From: Siphonodentalium dalli | Lineage: Eukaryota > Mollusca > Scaphopoda > Gadilida > Siphonodentaliidae | Assembly (NCBI GenBank): GCA_032622095.1 | Contig: CP136064.1 | Span: 262,303,863-262,367,862, forward strand | Length of the DNA stretch: 64,000 nt | Direction of reading: 5' to 3' | Part shown: piece by piece, positions 34,984 through 44,935 of the stretch | Layout: the number at the start of each line of letters is the position of its first letter | Numbering within the stretch: position 1 is the stretch's first letter | The notes under the pieces: model-generated | Told to the model about the DNA's origin: nothing | Database searches by the model: none | The model's input: only the letters and a program-made list of their open reading frames with translations | Translations under genes and position numbers: made by a program

Positions 34984-35487
34984 ATGTGCTACACCACTCG
35001 GAGAAATGTCTGTGTCATCACACTAAAATACCATGTTAGAACTTGAATTGATATATTCGTAATCGTATATAGTCACCAATAGCCAGGTTACTACCGTAGC
35101 ACCTGACATTGCCCATCTAGTGAACTATTCAAACACAACAGGCCTGGTTGATTTCGCTGTGGGATGATGGTTCACTTCCATCCTCAAGCTATGGCATAAT
35201 TTTGTTCTGACGTGCAGGGGTAGATATGCTTGAGGCCCCACCACAGTTCAATTTACACCAGGTTCTCAGCTATTATGATCTTATGTTCGAACTTTACTTA
35301 TATGTTTGGACTGATCATAACCATGATTTTAATGCTGGGTTTGAATAGTTCACCGGATGGACAATGTCTGCTACTACCGTAGTAACCCGACTATTGGTGA
35401 CTATATACGATAACGAATATATCAATCCAAGTTCTAACATGGTATTTGTGTGACGACACAGACATTTCTCCGAGTGGTGTAGCACAT
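34984..35487. mobile_element. 504-bp MITE with ~150-bp inverted ends
   Basis: The left arm 34984-35133 (ATGTGCTACACCACTCGGAG, AAATGTCTGTGTC, TACCATGTTAGAACTTG, ATTGATATATTCGT, GTATATAGTCACCAATAG, TACTACCGTAG) is mirrored at 35340-35487 (CTACCGTAGTA, CTATTGGTGACTATATAC, CAAGTTCTAACATGGTA, GACACAGACATTTCTCCGAG, TGGTGTAGCACAT). The interior includes a TTTGAATAGTTCAC inverted pair closing the fold. No coding. Confidence 0.85.
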
Positions 35488-37679
35488 GTAGTACCCTGTA
35501 CGGAACATCCTATAATTATTGTAATATTGAATTTAATATCAACTTGGTGGTTGCTCCATTACGTGTCACGTACGATCATATTACTGAAGACCTGAGCTCA
35601 CAACCGAAGGACTTCCCGAGACATTATTATGGCACTATCTACAATATAAATGCAAACACCGTGGGTACATTAGTTTACATCGCATTTCAATTGTCAAATA
35701 GTCGGTGTTGGAATTTCAAGGATTGATAAGACGAACCAAAAACACATTAATGGATATAATAACACAGTGGATCAATTTATCAATATATATCTCATTGAGA
35801 TCTAGCAACAAACTATTGAGATGGAATGGTCAAATGTGCTTATGATGAATAGATATCATAGACTGATATTTAAAACAACTGTTAAGGACCAGACGAACGT
35901 TTTGCATAAATCAAGGCAAAATTGAATGAGATCTTAAACAAATAACTTATATGGATTTATCTGGTGAAAAATATAGACTTTCACCTATCCTCATCTTTGT
36001 AAATAAAATCTTAGCAAACATAAAGAAGAAAAAACACAATCGAGTTCAATACACTTACATGTTTAAAGTATTGACCCTTTATGTTAAAAGAACTGCTGAA
36101 CTAATTAATAATTTAACATAACAATCCGATCACCAAATATCTTATTTTCTTCACTCTATCAAAGGAAGCTTCTTTTGTGTCGTAATACTGGGTTGATGTT
36201 TAAAGTGCATTTTATAACGTCATAGCCCAAATACATGACAATGAAGAATAAAGCAGTCACCAATATTTCAACTCAATGAAAACAACTGTTGGTATCAGGC
36301 CTAGTGCACTCCAACAGGAAGATATCAACTGAAAATAAGCCACATAAAATTAGATATACCTGCTCAGCTTGATATTAGGAATCGGACATGTGAGCCCAGT
36401 TATATTGAACAACAATCCAAGCCAATCCAATTAACTTATCGCTAAATGTTTTCCTCAAATAGTTGAATTATATATACCAATGTGAGAAGTGTACCGCACG
36501 ATGCCAATCGAAACCAGAAGAATTTTCGAAAAACTGGTTCCTTTTAGAAAACGCTTTTCATGTACACACGAGTCAACACCAATCAACTTGAGTGTCCTGG
36601 AAATTATTTCTTCACCAATTCGAAAACTCACGTAGTTAATATACCCGGAAATACGATACCCCCCCCCCGCCAATATCACAATTCCGTCTATGGTTAGATG
36701 TCGTACCGATACGCCGTACACAGGACAAAAGTTCAAGGATCTAAAATCTAAATTAATATATAAAAATGAACATATATTCAATTTATTCAATTTTTCATGT
36801 CAGTCACTGGGAGTGCATATGGTGTACGAAAGACGTGTAAATGAAGTGCGCGAGATGTGAGCGAATTGGAAGAATGTCACTTGATATATAAGTATGTGTA
36901 CAGTGTACCTCTGTTTATATTTTCATTCCTTCATTGATGTATGTTTATTCAAATAAAAACAATAATAATATTGAACAACAGGATTGATTTGCCATTTCTC
37001 AAACACAGAACATTATCTCTCTTTCCAAGTGAAAATAATTATGAAAAACCTTAAATCAAGGAATATATAGTTCAACTAAATCTCCTCTCGTGACCTTCAG
37101 ATATGAAATCATGGATACATCAACTGCACAGTTGAAAAAGTTATATCTTACAAAAAGTTCTTGGTACCGGAAAATAGCGAAATTTGAGTTTATAGTATAA
37201 AAGTATAGTAAATGTGGTTATAATTTCCAACGAGTGGACGCTTCTGAAATATTGGGTCACAACAATCGCTTGTACCAACTTCTAAATGAACTTTCCGATA
37301 GGTTTGAGAAAATCGATGTTGAATTATCAGGAACAGTTGGCAATACGTGGCGAAACGTCAGCTCAATCAAGAAAGCGCCTTTGGTTGTCTTGCTATAACC
37401 AATACAAATATAATTTTAAATAGTTTATAATGGCACGGTATTTCTTTACAAACAAATATTATGTTCAGTAAAAATTTGCTTAATCCACTAGAAAATTACA
37501 ATCGAAGAAAAAGATCACTGATTGGCTGGTAAGTAAATATGTTAGATTGACCTATACCATGTCCAGAGTGCAGTAAGGGCCATACGTACATTTCACAAAC
37601 TTCCTTGCAAGAAATGCAAGACATTATCAATGAAGAATTGGTATGGATCTATACTATGAAAACTCAAAATATCACATAT
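35488..37679. other. long non-coding stretch, nothing firm
   Basis: Open frames at 35544-35726 (+) and 36790-36455 (-) have no recognisable domain. A C9 run occurs at 36660-36668. GGCAATACGTGGCGAAACGTCAGCTC near 37340 looks like ordinary unique sequence. All lies within the 18-kb intron proposed between the two WSC-1 half exons. Confidence 0.4.
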
Positions 37680-38400
37680 CGTAATAACGAACCAAAGCCG
37701 GACGCTTTTGGTCGTATATAGACCATATCTGATTTTGTGACGTCACCAATTATTAACTATTACAACGCTGTTGTTTTTGAATTTCGGGAGCGCGAATGTC
37801 GCCAGTAGATCGGTGGGCTTAAAGCATTAATGTCGTAATCGGCTGTCAAGAGGCCAACCCAAATCAGTCGACGTGCAACATTCTCCTATTTATATAAACG
37901 TCAGAAAAGGGAAAGTAGGTCCATAATGAATTTCTAACGGGTCTACTCCGGCACTCTACTGGATCAAATCATCGGACCCTAGGAAATTTTTAATATTTTT
38001 TTAAATAAACAAAAATCACCACAACTCAACACGATATACGTGTATCTCAAGCTGTATTTTCCAACTGACGCACATCAGTTGATAAATACTGCATCAGTCT
38101 GCATGGTTCTGTAGAGACTATACCGTGCGAAAGGAAATAAGATAACGTTTAATATGGATTTGATTGTTATGATAAGTCTGCATACTTACATCGATCTGAT
38201 AATCCATATATATCCTATTTTCTTGAATAGAATGAAAACACATACTTATGAACAAAACAGAAGATACATTCAGTTCCACGCGAATTCGGTCAATGGTGAA
38301 AGTTACACGATGGCGTTGTTTGTCTTGTAGACTATCGTTGAAATCGATATGAAATGAACATTCTGAGTATCTGAAGCGGAGAGCCCCCCAGTACCCCAAG
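37680..38400 (-). repeat. interspersed repeat R1, copy 3
   Basis: Minus-strand order matches the 23.0k copy. A frame with QRHRVTFTIDRIRVELNVS and LFISMCFHSIQE lies at about 38330-38220. Then come TTTCTAACGG/GATCAAAT blocks, AAGCCCACCGATCTACTGG at about 37815-37800, GGTGACGTCACAAAATCAGA at 37746-37727 and GACCAAAAGCGTCCGGCTTTG near 37715-37690. TGACGTCA is at 37738-37745. Confidence 0.7.
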
Positions 38401-38860
38401 TAATATAATGGTTAGTTTCAGTTCCATACACTCTCGACAACATATATAACTATTTATAATTACCCCACCAAACATAAGCCTTATACATGTGAATCTTATT
38501 TGGTGGGAATCTATAAAGCGATTTTGACAAGAATTGTTTTAAACGCTACATACAGAAACCCATATGTGATTGTTTTAGCTTTGGTTCGTTAATTAGGCTT
38601 GTGTATGATCACATTTTAGCATATGAAAAGCAAGAGAAGACAAAACTAATGATTTTTAATACGTCTGGGAGGTTAGATATATTATTGTTTTGCTCGTTAG
38701 GTTCCAACACAGTTCCTAGAATATTTGATCATTTCACAAAATAAGCAAATCGTCAAATATCTTATATTCGTGTGTCTATGACAGATTGGGAACTTAATTT
38801 GTATCATAATGCGGAGTTAAAATTGTAGTTACATGATATATCACGTTCCTATGAATTACA

Positions 38861-39118
38861 ATCAAGCCTTGAAATAAGGTGTCTGTCATTTGCAGCATGA
38901 GGTCCCCAGAGGGTGAATTTAGTGATGTTACCCCGCATAGCGGGCTAATATCACCAAATGCACCCTCTGGGGACCTCATTCTGCTTACACCTCAGCAGAA
39001 TGAGGTTCCCAGAGGGTAAATTTGGTGATGATAGCCCGCTATGCGGGGTAGCATCACTAAATTCACCCTCTGGGGACCTCATTCTGCAAATGACAGACAC
39101 CCTATTTCAAGGCTTGAT
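38861..39118. mobile_element. snapback MITE with CCCGC-ATAGC-GGG hairpins
   Basis: Almost palindromic over 258 bp. It runs ATCAAGCCTTGAAATAAGGT, GTCTGTCATTTGCAGCATGA, GGTCCCCAGAGGGTGAATTT, then CCCCGCATAGCGGGCTAAT. All of these return inverted, to end ACACCCTATTTCAAGGCTTG + AT. Each half itself contains a nested inverted pair (GAGGTCCCCAGAGGGT / ACCCTCTGGGGACCTC). TACA lies directly outside both ends and may be the target duplication. The inner block is shared with the larger element at 5674-6370. Confidence 0.85.
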
Positions 39119-39613
39119 TACAACGAAGAACAAATCACCTCACATGTGTCAGGCCAGTGAACAAAACTGTGTATTTGCTGTCATTCTCAAATCAAGCAGA
39201 GAAATCAACTGTTAGATATGCAAGTAATGTGGTCAGCTGGGGTCTGACCATGGACATGTAAGATTTAGCTCACCTCAACCCAATTGTTCATCGACCAACA
39301 TGCATGACAGGACAATTCTCAGATAATAATGTATGGGTATTTGCTTTCTAGATGAAAATAATTATCATTGTTTTTAATCAAGTTTCATCACATGATCTTC
39401 AGATAGGATGTCGTAGATATATCAACTTCACTCGTGAAAGAATGCTATTTTGTACATAGTATTGGTCTGAAGACAGTGACATGTTAAGGAATGTTCGAAA
39501 GTTGGCTTATAAGTGGTGTCAATGTATGTATAGTTCTTAAAGTTTATGTCACATTAATCATATATTTATGTACCATATTTCAGAAAGAAAAAAACACATT
39601 GTGAGAAAATTCG

Positions 39614-39915
39614 TTATGAAATATCAAGAATTAGACGTCTTGAATTGAGGTCGCTTGTCTCGTTACCAAGATCGCCGTATAGTCTTCCAAAACGTAAATC
39701 AATCCTCACTACTTCGCGCATGCTTAATATATGGTTCATCGCCGTGATAATATAGCACGCTTCCTGATTATTCTCGTATAGAAAACAATCTATTATATTG
39801 CACTTATTGTTACGTGTCCGTACTATACATGTCAAATGCAGAGCACTCAAAATATATACGGACAACGTTAACAGAAAGCAGATACTAACAACCACACAAC
39901 CCAATGTAATTTGAG
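39614..39915 (-). CDS. open frame with a membrane segment, possible exon
   Basis: Seen: a minus-strand frame of about 99 residues, open from a CAGTAG position at about 39916 to TAA at 39614. It lacks an ATG at its start, so if real it is an exon (acceptor ...TTCAGTAG, weak). It begins with about 27 hydrophobic residues (GCVVVSICFLLTLSVYILSA), then RTRNNK, then a tail with CNIIDCFLYENNQEAC and RFGRLYGDLGNET. A single membrane span followed by basic residues and a polar tail could be the membrane anchor of an alternative isoform of the neighbouring lectin-like gene. Its phase-0 entry would fit the phase-0 exit of the 40.8k exon. No family is recognised, and it may be chance. Confidence 0.22.
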
Positions 39916-40138
39916 TCTACTGAACTGTCGCGGTCTCTGCTCATCAGCTAATTGTTGGTAGACATAGAACTTGACATTCGCGCAATTGATATGCTTTTCA
40001 CTTAATCAAGGAAAATTCCTTATCTTATGATCAAAGTTGATTTTCTAATAAAATAATATTATATTAGTAAACAGTGTAAAAAGATTTGCGCGTGGTAGTT
40101 CTTCTTCTTTAGAAACACCCCATAGTTTACACCCTTAC

Positions 40139-40276
40139 CAGGATTACACACTGATGGTGTGGGCTGGCATATGAACCATTTGCGAGAACTGTTCCGAATT
40201 CGGCAAATTTGAAGCCAAGTGTGGCTTGTCTGCTCTTCATATTCACTACAAACAACATCGCCCTTCACCAGCACCC
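40139..40276 (-). CDS. Cys-rich exon, CTLD second-half-like
   Basis: Seen: a 138-bp open stretch with acceptor CCTAAGGAACAG (weak pyrimidine tract) and donor AATCCTG|GTAAGG, phase 1 in and phase 1 out. It encodes VLVKGDVVCSEYEEQTSH, TWLQICRIRNSS and RKWFICQPTPSVCNP. C...C...(W)FIC is how C-type lectin domains end (Cys, Cys, FICE). The phase-1 entry would join the CTLD first-half exon at 41855-42040 directly, restoring a compact CTLD. However the WSC-1 first-half exon (40808-40938) lies between them and exits in phase 0. This exon can only be used together with skipping both WSC-1 exons, or it is a relic. The domain call rests on cysteine spacing and FIC only. Confidence 0.45.
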
Positions 40277-40807
40277 CTGTTCCTTAGGACAAATTTTACC
40301 GACATCCGAACCATTCTGGAATGCTTGATGCCATCGGGGCAGGCCAACCGTGGGACAAAACTTGCCAAAATCCGAACCTCGGAAATGGTCTAGAGCAGGT
40401 CCTACTATCAGGGTTGCCCTATTCGGTTGGGTTGAAAGTTGGCGAAGTTATATTGGGTATTTGGGGCGGGCCACCAAAAATTGGCTGAAAGAATCGTTCT
40501 TTCGAATAAGGCGTAACGAACCAGGACTAGGTTCCAAAAGTGAGTCATATTTCCAACTGATGTTACAGCAGACATGAAGTTCCATGTGCTGAAACACTTT
40601 TTCAACATATTGACACTACTTGAAATGAAACTGTGAAGTAAATAGCTGTACATTTTCTTCACAGCATCGCTTTGCTTTACCAACATGAAGTTTGAGTGGG
40701 ACACTCAGACCCCCAAGTGTCATGTCACCATATCCCTGTCCATGTTTGAAAAGATGAAGAAACTACACGTGATGTATTTGTCGAAGTCAGTGTGTATGTG
40801 CACTCAC
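40277..40807. other. intron between candidate exons, unassigned repeat-like ORFs
   Basis: Open frames on both strands (40350-40577 +, 40704-40408 -) have no recognisable domain. The left part (40290-40480) is relatively GC-rich and contains a repeated GGACAAA(A/T)(C/T)TT..CC(G/A)A(A/C)ATCCGAACC motif at 40289 and 40353. No better exon was found here to complete the CTLD or WSC. Confidence 0.4.
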
Positions 40808-40938
40808 CTTGATGCCTATATATGTATAATTAGTACAATTACTTTCGCATGTTCCCAAACTCTTCGTATCGTAGACTGGAAGTGGTTTGAGTACCTTCTC
40901 GGTAAAGCAGCCAACTCGATCGTACAATTTGCTCTTGT
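40808..40938 (-). CDS. WSC domain 1, first-half exon
   Basis: Seen: a 131-bp exon with a strong acceptor (CTTTGTTTTCAG) and donor ATCAAG|GTGAGT, phase 1 in and phase 0 out. It encodes KSKLYDRVGCFTEK, then VYDTKSLGTCESNC, an N-glycosylation site (NYT) and YTYIGIK. Y-x3-GC(F/Y), C-x3-C and Y-x-Y-x-G(I/L)-x match the first half of a WSC domain. It has the same exon borders and phases as the WSC-2 first-half exon at 15124-15245, so the two modules share a gene architecture. The matching phase-0 second half is the exon at 22383-22497. The entry phase fits the exit of the CTLD exon at 41855-42040. Very probably part of one extracellular, sugar-binding multi-domain protein. Confidence 0.8.
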
Positions 40939-41246
40939 CTGAAAACAAAGAAGGATAAACTGGTATAACCGATAGAGCATACATATGACATCGAAGATAA
41001 TATGTTGTTTGTGAGTGGTTACATGATAGTTTCCTATGGGCGAGCGAACACAAACCAAACAATAGAGAGCATCTTGCATGGTACTGTCTTCATACAAACA
41101 ATAATATTAAAAATAACAGGCTACGGGCGCTTTTATACCTATGTGGCAATGCTATTGTAATAAATTTAAGTCCATTATGAGTATTCAGATGTATTAGTAT
41201 AGCATAATATACCAATAACACGATTTTTGAAGGCGTTAAGGTTTAC

Positions 41247-41338
41247 TAACGGCCCGGCAGGAATGACTAACAGCCCGATACGCAGTCGAGGGCCGCTAAT
41301 ATGCCCGAGGGCTGTTGATCATTCCTGGAGGGCCGTTA
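41247..41338. repeat. GC-rich imperfect palindrome
   Basis: TAACGGCCCGGCAGGAATGA + CTAACAGCCC faces GGGCTGTTGATCATTCCTGG + AGGGCCGTTA, with CGAGGGCC(G)C pieces in the loop. It is 92 bp, far richer in G+C than its surroundings, and is followed by a less regular GC-rich stretch to about 41545. MITE-like; class unknown. Confidence 0.7.
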
Positions 41339-41854
41339 ATAAACCAGGACGTCGGACAAAATCATGTTATTACTATTATTACCACTCCGTCCGATCACGT
41401 GATCGATGACTTAACCGGAAGCGGGCGGCGGGCGTTAAGGAAAACAAAGCTTCATCACTCGGCAAGCCTCATCAGATTCCGTTACCGTTGGTCCTAGAGG
41501 TCATAGGTCGAGGAATCCAGAATGAAACCTTCACTAACGCCGGCCGTCCGCTACCGGTCAACTTCGCCTCAAAATTATGGAATCTTATTGTGCGGGTAAA
41601 ATACTGTTAATATACTAGAGAACGCCCTCTAAAGTGGTAATAATATATAACTTCGACCTGACGCAGGAATGAAGCGAATTAAGCTAATATGAAAAATCGC
41701 ACGGTACAATTAATGCGCGCATCCACTCAGCCATTTCTTCCACGAGTTGATGACCGTGTCGCGGGAACACAACAATGTTATCGAGCGCGAGATCACGTAT
41801 GTGTGGCAATGCGATTTTACTGTGAGTATCTCTTATGACACTGTGGACACTCAC

Positions 41855-42040
41855 CACTCCGCCATTCCCAGCCAGTGTTGTTCTTAAGTCCTCCGATCCA
41901 CGCGGAGTCTCCGTCGGCCAGTGTCCGCGCCGCGTGCATCATCTCATGTTCAGTCGGAAGGGCGGCTAATCTTCCTCCTTTGTCGTGACATGTTCTGTTG
42001 GCAACAATCCACGCGGCTTCAGTGTCATACAAGAGCTGTC
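41855..42040 (-). CDS. C-type lectin domain exon (first half of a CTLD)
   Basis: Seen: a 186-bp exon with acceptor TCTTTTAAATACAG and donor GGAGTG|GTGAGTGT, phase 1 in and phase 1 out. It encodes LLYDTEAAWIVANRTCHDKG, then GRLAALPTEHEMMHAARTL, then DSAWIGGLKNNTGWEWRSG. A-x3-C-x3-GG-x-LA-x(L/I)-x-x-x-x-E followed by WIGG(L)...W-x-W is the textbook first two-thirds of a C-type lectin domain (helix 1, loop, WIGL strand). An N-glycosylation site (NRT) is present. The leading Cys and signal peptide must lie in upstream exons to the right, not recognised in this window. It ends at the same structural position (W-x-x-G) as the CTLD exon at 1031-1251. This conserved intron position supports common origin of the two lectin modules. 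Confidence 0.85.
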
Positions 42041-42339
42041 CTGTATTTAAAAGATTATATTTCGTTTTAGAACTGTGTTGTGCGTCAATGTGTTATTTTT
42101 TCAAAATTACAACATCGTGGCTCTCCGCGTTCAGCAAATTAAGGCATGGACTCACGGTTTTCCAAAACTTCATGATATTTAAAAATGAATGTCTTCAACA
42201 TATGTCCATAATGTTTTTTTTCTAAAATATGATACATGTGAACTATGTGATGCAACAGGTGAAAATTATCAATCAGATGGAAATTATAAGCCCATTCCTT
42301 CTAAAAGATGTTGTGGTTAACCATGGTGAAAAACCTCTA

Positions 42340-42600
42340 GTATTTTACCAGGGTGATTGGAACAGGTAATTTTACCCTGTACAGTACATCTAATAATATA
42401 ATGAATGATCACCATATACGAACACATGTAGACCCATCCATATATTACTGGTCCAGTAAAATGTTCCCACCCATGTATTTCACCAAGGTATTTTACCGGG
42501 ATTTAAGTATGTATTTGGTGGATCTACCTGAGTAATGATACGAGAGTAATTCTACCAGGGTAATTTACCTAGGTATTATGGTAAATGTTCCACGCTAGCA
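42340..42600. repeat. cluster of ACCAGGGTAATT / GGTAAAATGTTCC motifs
   Basis: Motifs resembling ACCAGGGTGATTGGAACAGG, GTAATTTTACC, GTAAAATGTTCCCACCCATG, ACCAAGGTATTTTACCGGG, ACCAGGGTAATTTACCTAGG and GGTAAATGTTCCACGC alternate in both orientations. This suggests a decayed palindromic MITE. No coding. Confidence 0.5.
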
Positions 42601-42604
42601 CCGA

Positions 42605-43504
42605 AAGAACATTTGAGGTAACAGATTGGAGGCTATTTGAATCACACGTGTGATTGATTACACAAGGTGTTAAACTCTTGTTGACTTAGTTGGCCTAACT
42701 TTATTAATAATAATAAATGTTAAGTAAAACACCGAGTACAATTGTTTTCCACTAACTAACAAAACATATTTTTTTCTCACAAAAGGAGACAGAAAACACA
42801 TCAGTTACGTATATAGTGTGCTATTTTGAAGTATATTTGACCATCGTTTACCGTGCATTATAAGGGATGTTCTATACTTTCAAGTGCCAAGAAAATCTGC
42901 ACAAATGAAAATTTTCACGAGTTTATTTATCCACGACATCATACCTGAAAAATCATAAGATGGAACTTAACGTTACTTGGTTTCACAATACGTTTTCTGT
43001 TTTTGTGTGTCTATTTTAGTGGTCACAAGCCATGAATTTTGATCAACGAAGCATTTGGAATAAGATGACCTCTAAATCCCATGTTGAGAACCAAATCCCA
43101 TGCAGCTTGTCATGCACGCAGTTCTTTCAAAGACTTGAAAAAATTAACACAGATTGAGACTTCCGTTGTATTAAAAAACTACAACAATCACCGTCAAGAT
43201 GCCCGTAGCCTGGCAGCATTGACTCAACAGAAGGGGATTATCTGTGTAGCCACTAATATCGACCTCATATCCCTACTTACAGTCTCATTTTGAGAATAAT
43301 GTAACCAGATTTCCCACCTATTGATGGAGGGATGACTGTGGTGGTATTGAGTGACACGGTTCTTGGTGAATAATTTTCATTTTATTGTGGAGATGATAAT
43401 TCTCTTGCCAATTTGTTTTCCAAATGAAAATAAATTTTGCCAAATGTGAATTATTGTTTTTGCATGTGGCAAATTTGGCAACTAGCAGCGTGAACCAAAT
43501 ATAG
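42605..43504. other. non-coding, nothing firm
   Basis: Open frame 43081-43293 has no domain. A TTTTGCCAAATGTG..GGCAAATTTGGCAAC block at 43435-43482 has an inverted look-alike at 58495-58555 (GGCAAATTC..TTTGGCAAAC..TTTGGCAAATT). Confidence 0.4.
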
Positions 43505-44069
43505 GTTGAAACTTGTCATCATAATCATAATCATCATCTTCGTTGTCATCACCACCGTCATAATCAGAAGGCTTATCGTCCGCATCATCATCATCATTGT
43601 CGCCGCCATCATCGTCATCCTCAACCATCATCATCAATATCATCGTCGTCATCAGAACCCGCCATCTGTATGTGTTTGTGTCACCGTCATCATCGCCATT
43701 ATCATCTTCATCATCATTATCGCCACTGTTATGCAGTCATCATCATTCTCGTCATCGCCGTCGTCACCGCTACCATTGTCGTCCTCAACTGTCGTCGTCA
43801 ATAATATCGTCGTCATCAGTACGTCGATCGATCATGCAGTCATCATCATCATCGCCATCATCATCATCATCGTCATCACCATTATCACCACTATCATGCA
43901 GTCACCATCATCATCTCATCATCATCATCATCAACATATTTATCATCACCAATATCATGCAATCATCCTCATCGTCAACTACTCGTCATTTCATCATCGT
44001 CATTCATCACCTTCGTCCTCATCCTCATCGTCACCATCATCATCGTCGTCGTTATCACCATCGCATTTG

Positions 44070-44101
<32 letters not shown>

Positions 44102-44165
44102 ACCATCATCTTCGTCATCGTCATTATTATCGTCATCGTCGTCATAATCCTCAATATCATCACCA
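43505..44165 (+). repeat. (CAT)n/(ATC)n cryptic microsatellite, about 650 bp
   Basis: Imperfect CATCAT/ATCGTC trinucleotide runs interrupted by short unique pieces such as CACTATCATGCAGTCA. They yield long Ser/His/Ile-rich open frames in several registers (213 codons at 43506-44147, 206 at 43597-44217) that have no codon-like structure. These are not genes. Confidence 0.92.
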
Positions 44166-44254
44166 CGGTCGTTATGTGTCGATCATTTTCAGTCGTTTTT
44201 TAATTAACATACCTTGACATTTTTGAAGTTCGGGGGCTTCTGGAAGCTACTAGT

Positions 44255-44935
44255 TTGTAGAATTTCCATCTAGATGGTTCTTCCCAATAATATCGTCGTA
44301 AATATTTCTGCCTCGCCCCCTCCAATGATTTACAAATGGATACAAGGTGTTATTCGTCATTCGCGTCGACCTGTCTACATATAGCGCATTCATTGCTGCG
44401 TTTGCCTGCATTGCCCCATCTACCAGTTTCAACACCTAGACTATGATTGGCAGTTCTCAATCGTATAACGTTATGAGATAGATCACGAGGTAAATTAAAA
44501 AAGTAAGTCTCATAACCAAACTTAATTTTAAAGTTCCGATAAATCTATTAGTCCCTTAATTCAGGATAGCCAAGTCGTGCGTTTGTTTGTTTTACCGGAA
44601 TTAGCCGTTTGTAGCGAATATGTATACAGTTTTTAAACGACTTTAGAGCATTTACCATCTATAATCCGCTTCCAGTAGGACAGCATGCGTAACTTGCATT
44701 TAATGCTCATTGCTCAATGGATATCTTCCAATTTCACAATAAACCATAAATGTGGATGTACTTCTTTTCATTTTAAGAATCTGTTTATAAAACCCAAGGA
44801 CTAGTTTGTCCAACTCGTATAAAATTTCCATAACCCAGATTTCACTACAATACATGACGATTGGTCCAACAAAAGTTTCAATGGAGTGAGACACAAGTTA
44901 TATCAAAGCAATGTAGCCCCCTCCCATCCATTTAT
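44255..44935 (-). mobile_element. LINE fragment: RT C-terminus with CCHC-like tail
   Basis: Minus-strand reading from about 44890 gives ETFVGPIVMYCSEIW, ELDKLVLGFYKQIL, KRSTSTFMVYCEIGRYPLS. After a frame change it gives KCKLRMLSYWKRIIDGK, a stop or two, IKGLIDLSEL, then after another change LPRDLSHNVIRLRTANHSLG, ETGRW, ECAICRQ, DANDE-stop-HLVSICKS, RRYYWEE and KFYKL. VKPILLYGSE(I/V)W, STxxxMVYxExGRYPL, RMLxYW, LRTxNHxLxxExGRW, CxxC and HxxxxC are the ordered C-terminal landmarks of a well-known invertebrate LINE polyprotein, ending in a zinc knuckle. At least two frameshifts and three stops. 5'-truncated and inactive. Confidence 0.9.

Noticed and set aside
36455-36790. 111-codon minus-strand frame
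   Set aside because: No ATG near its start, no domain, no clear splice sites.
40685-40942. Plus-strand 85-codon frame opposite the 40.8k exon
   Set aside because: It is the antisense shadow of the WSC half exon, which has far better splice sites and domain match.
43506-44217. Two long overlapping open frames (213 and 206 codons)
   Set aside because: They are translations of CAT/ATC trinucleotide repeats in different registers (Ser/His/Ile only).
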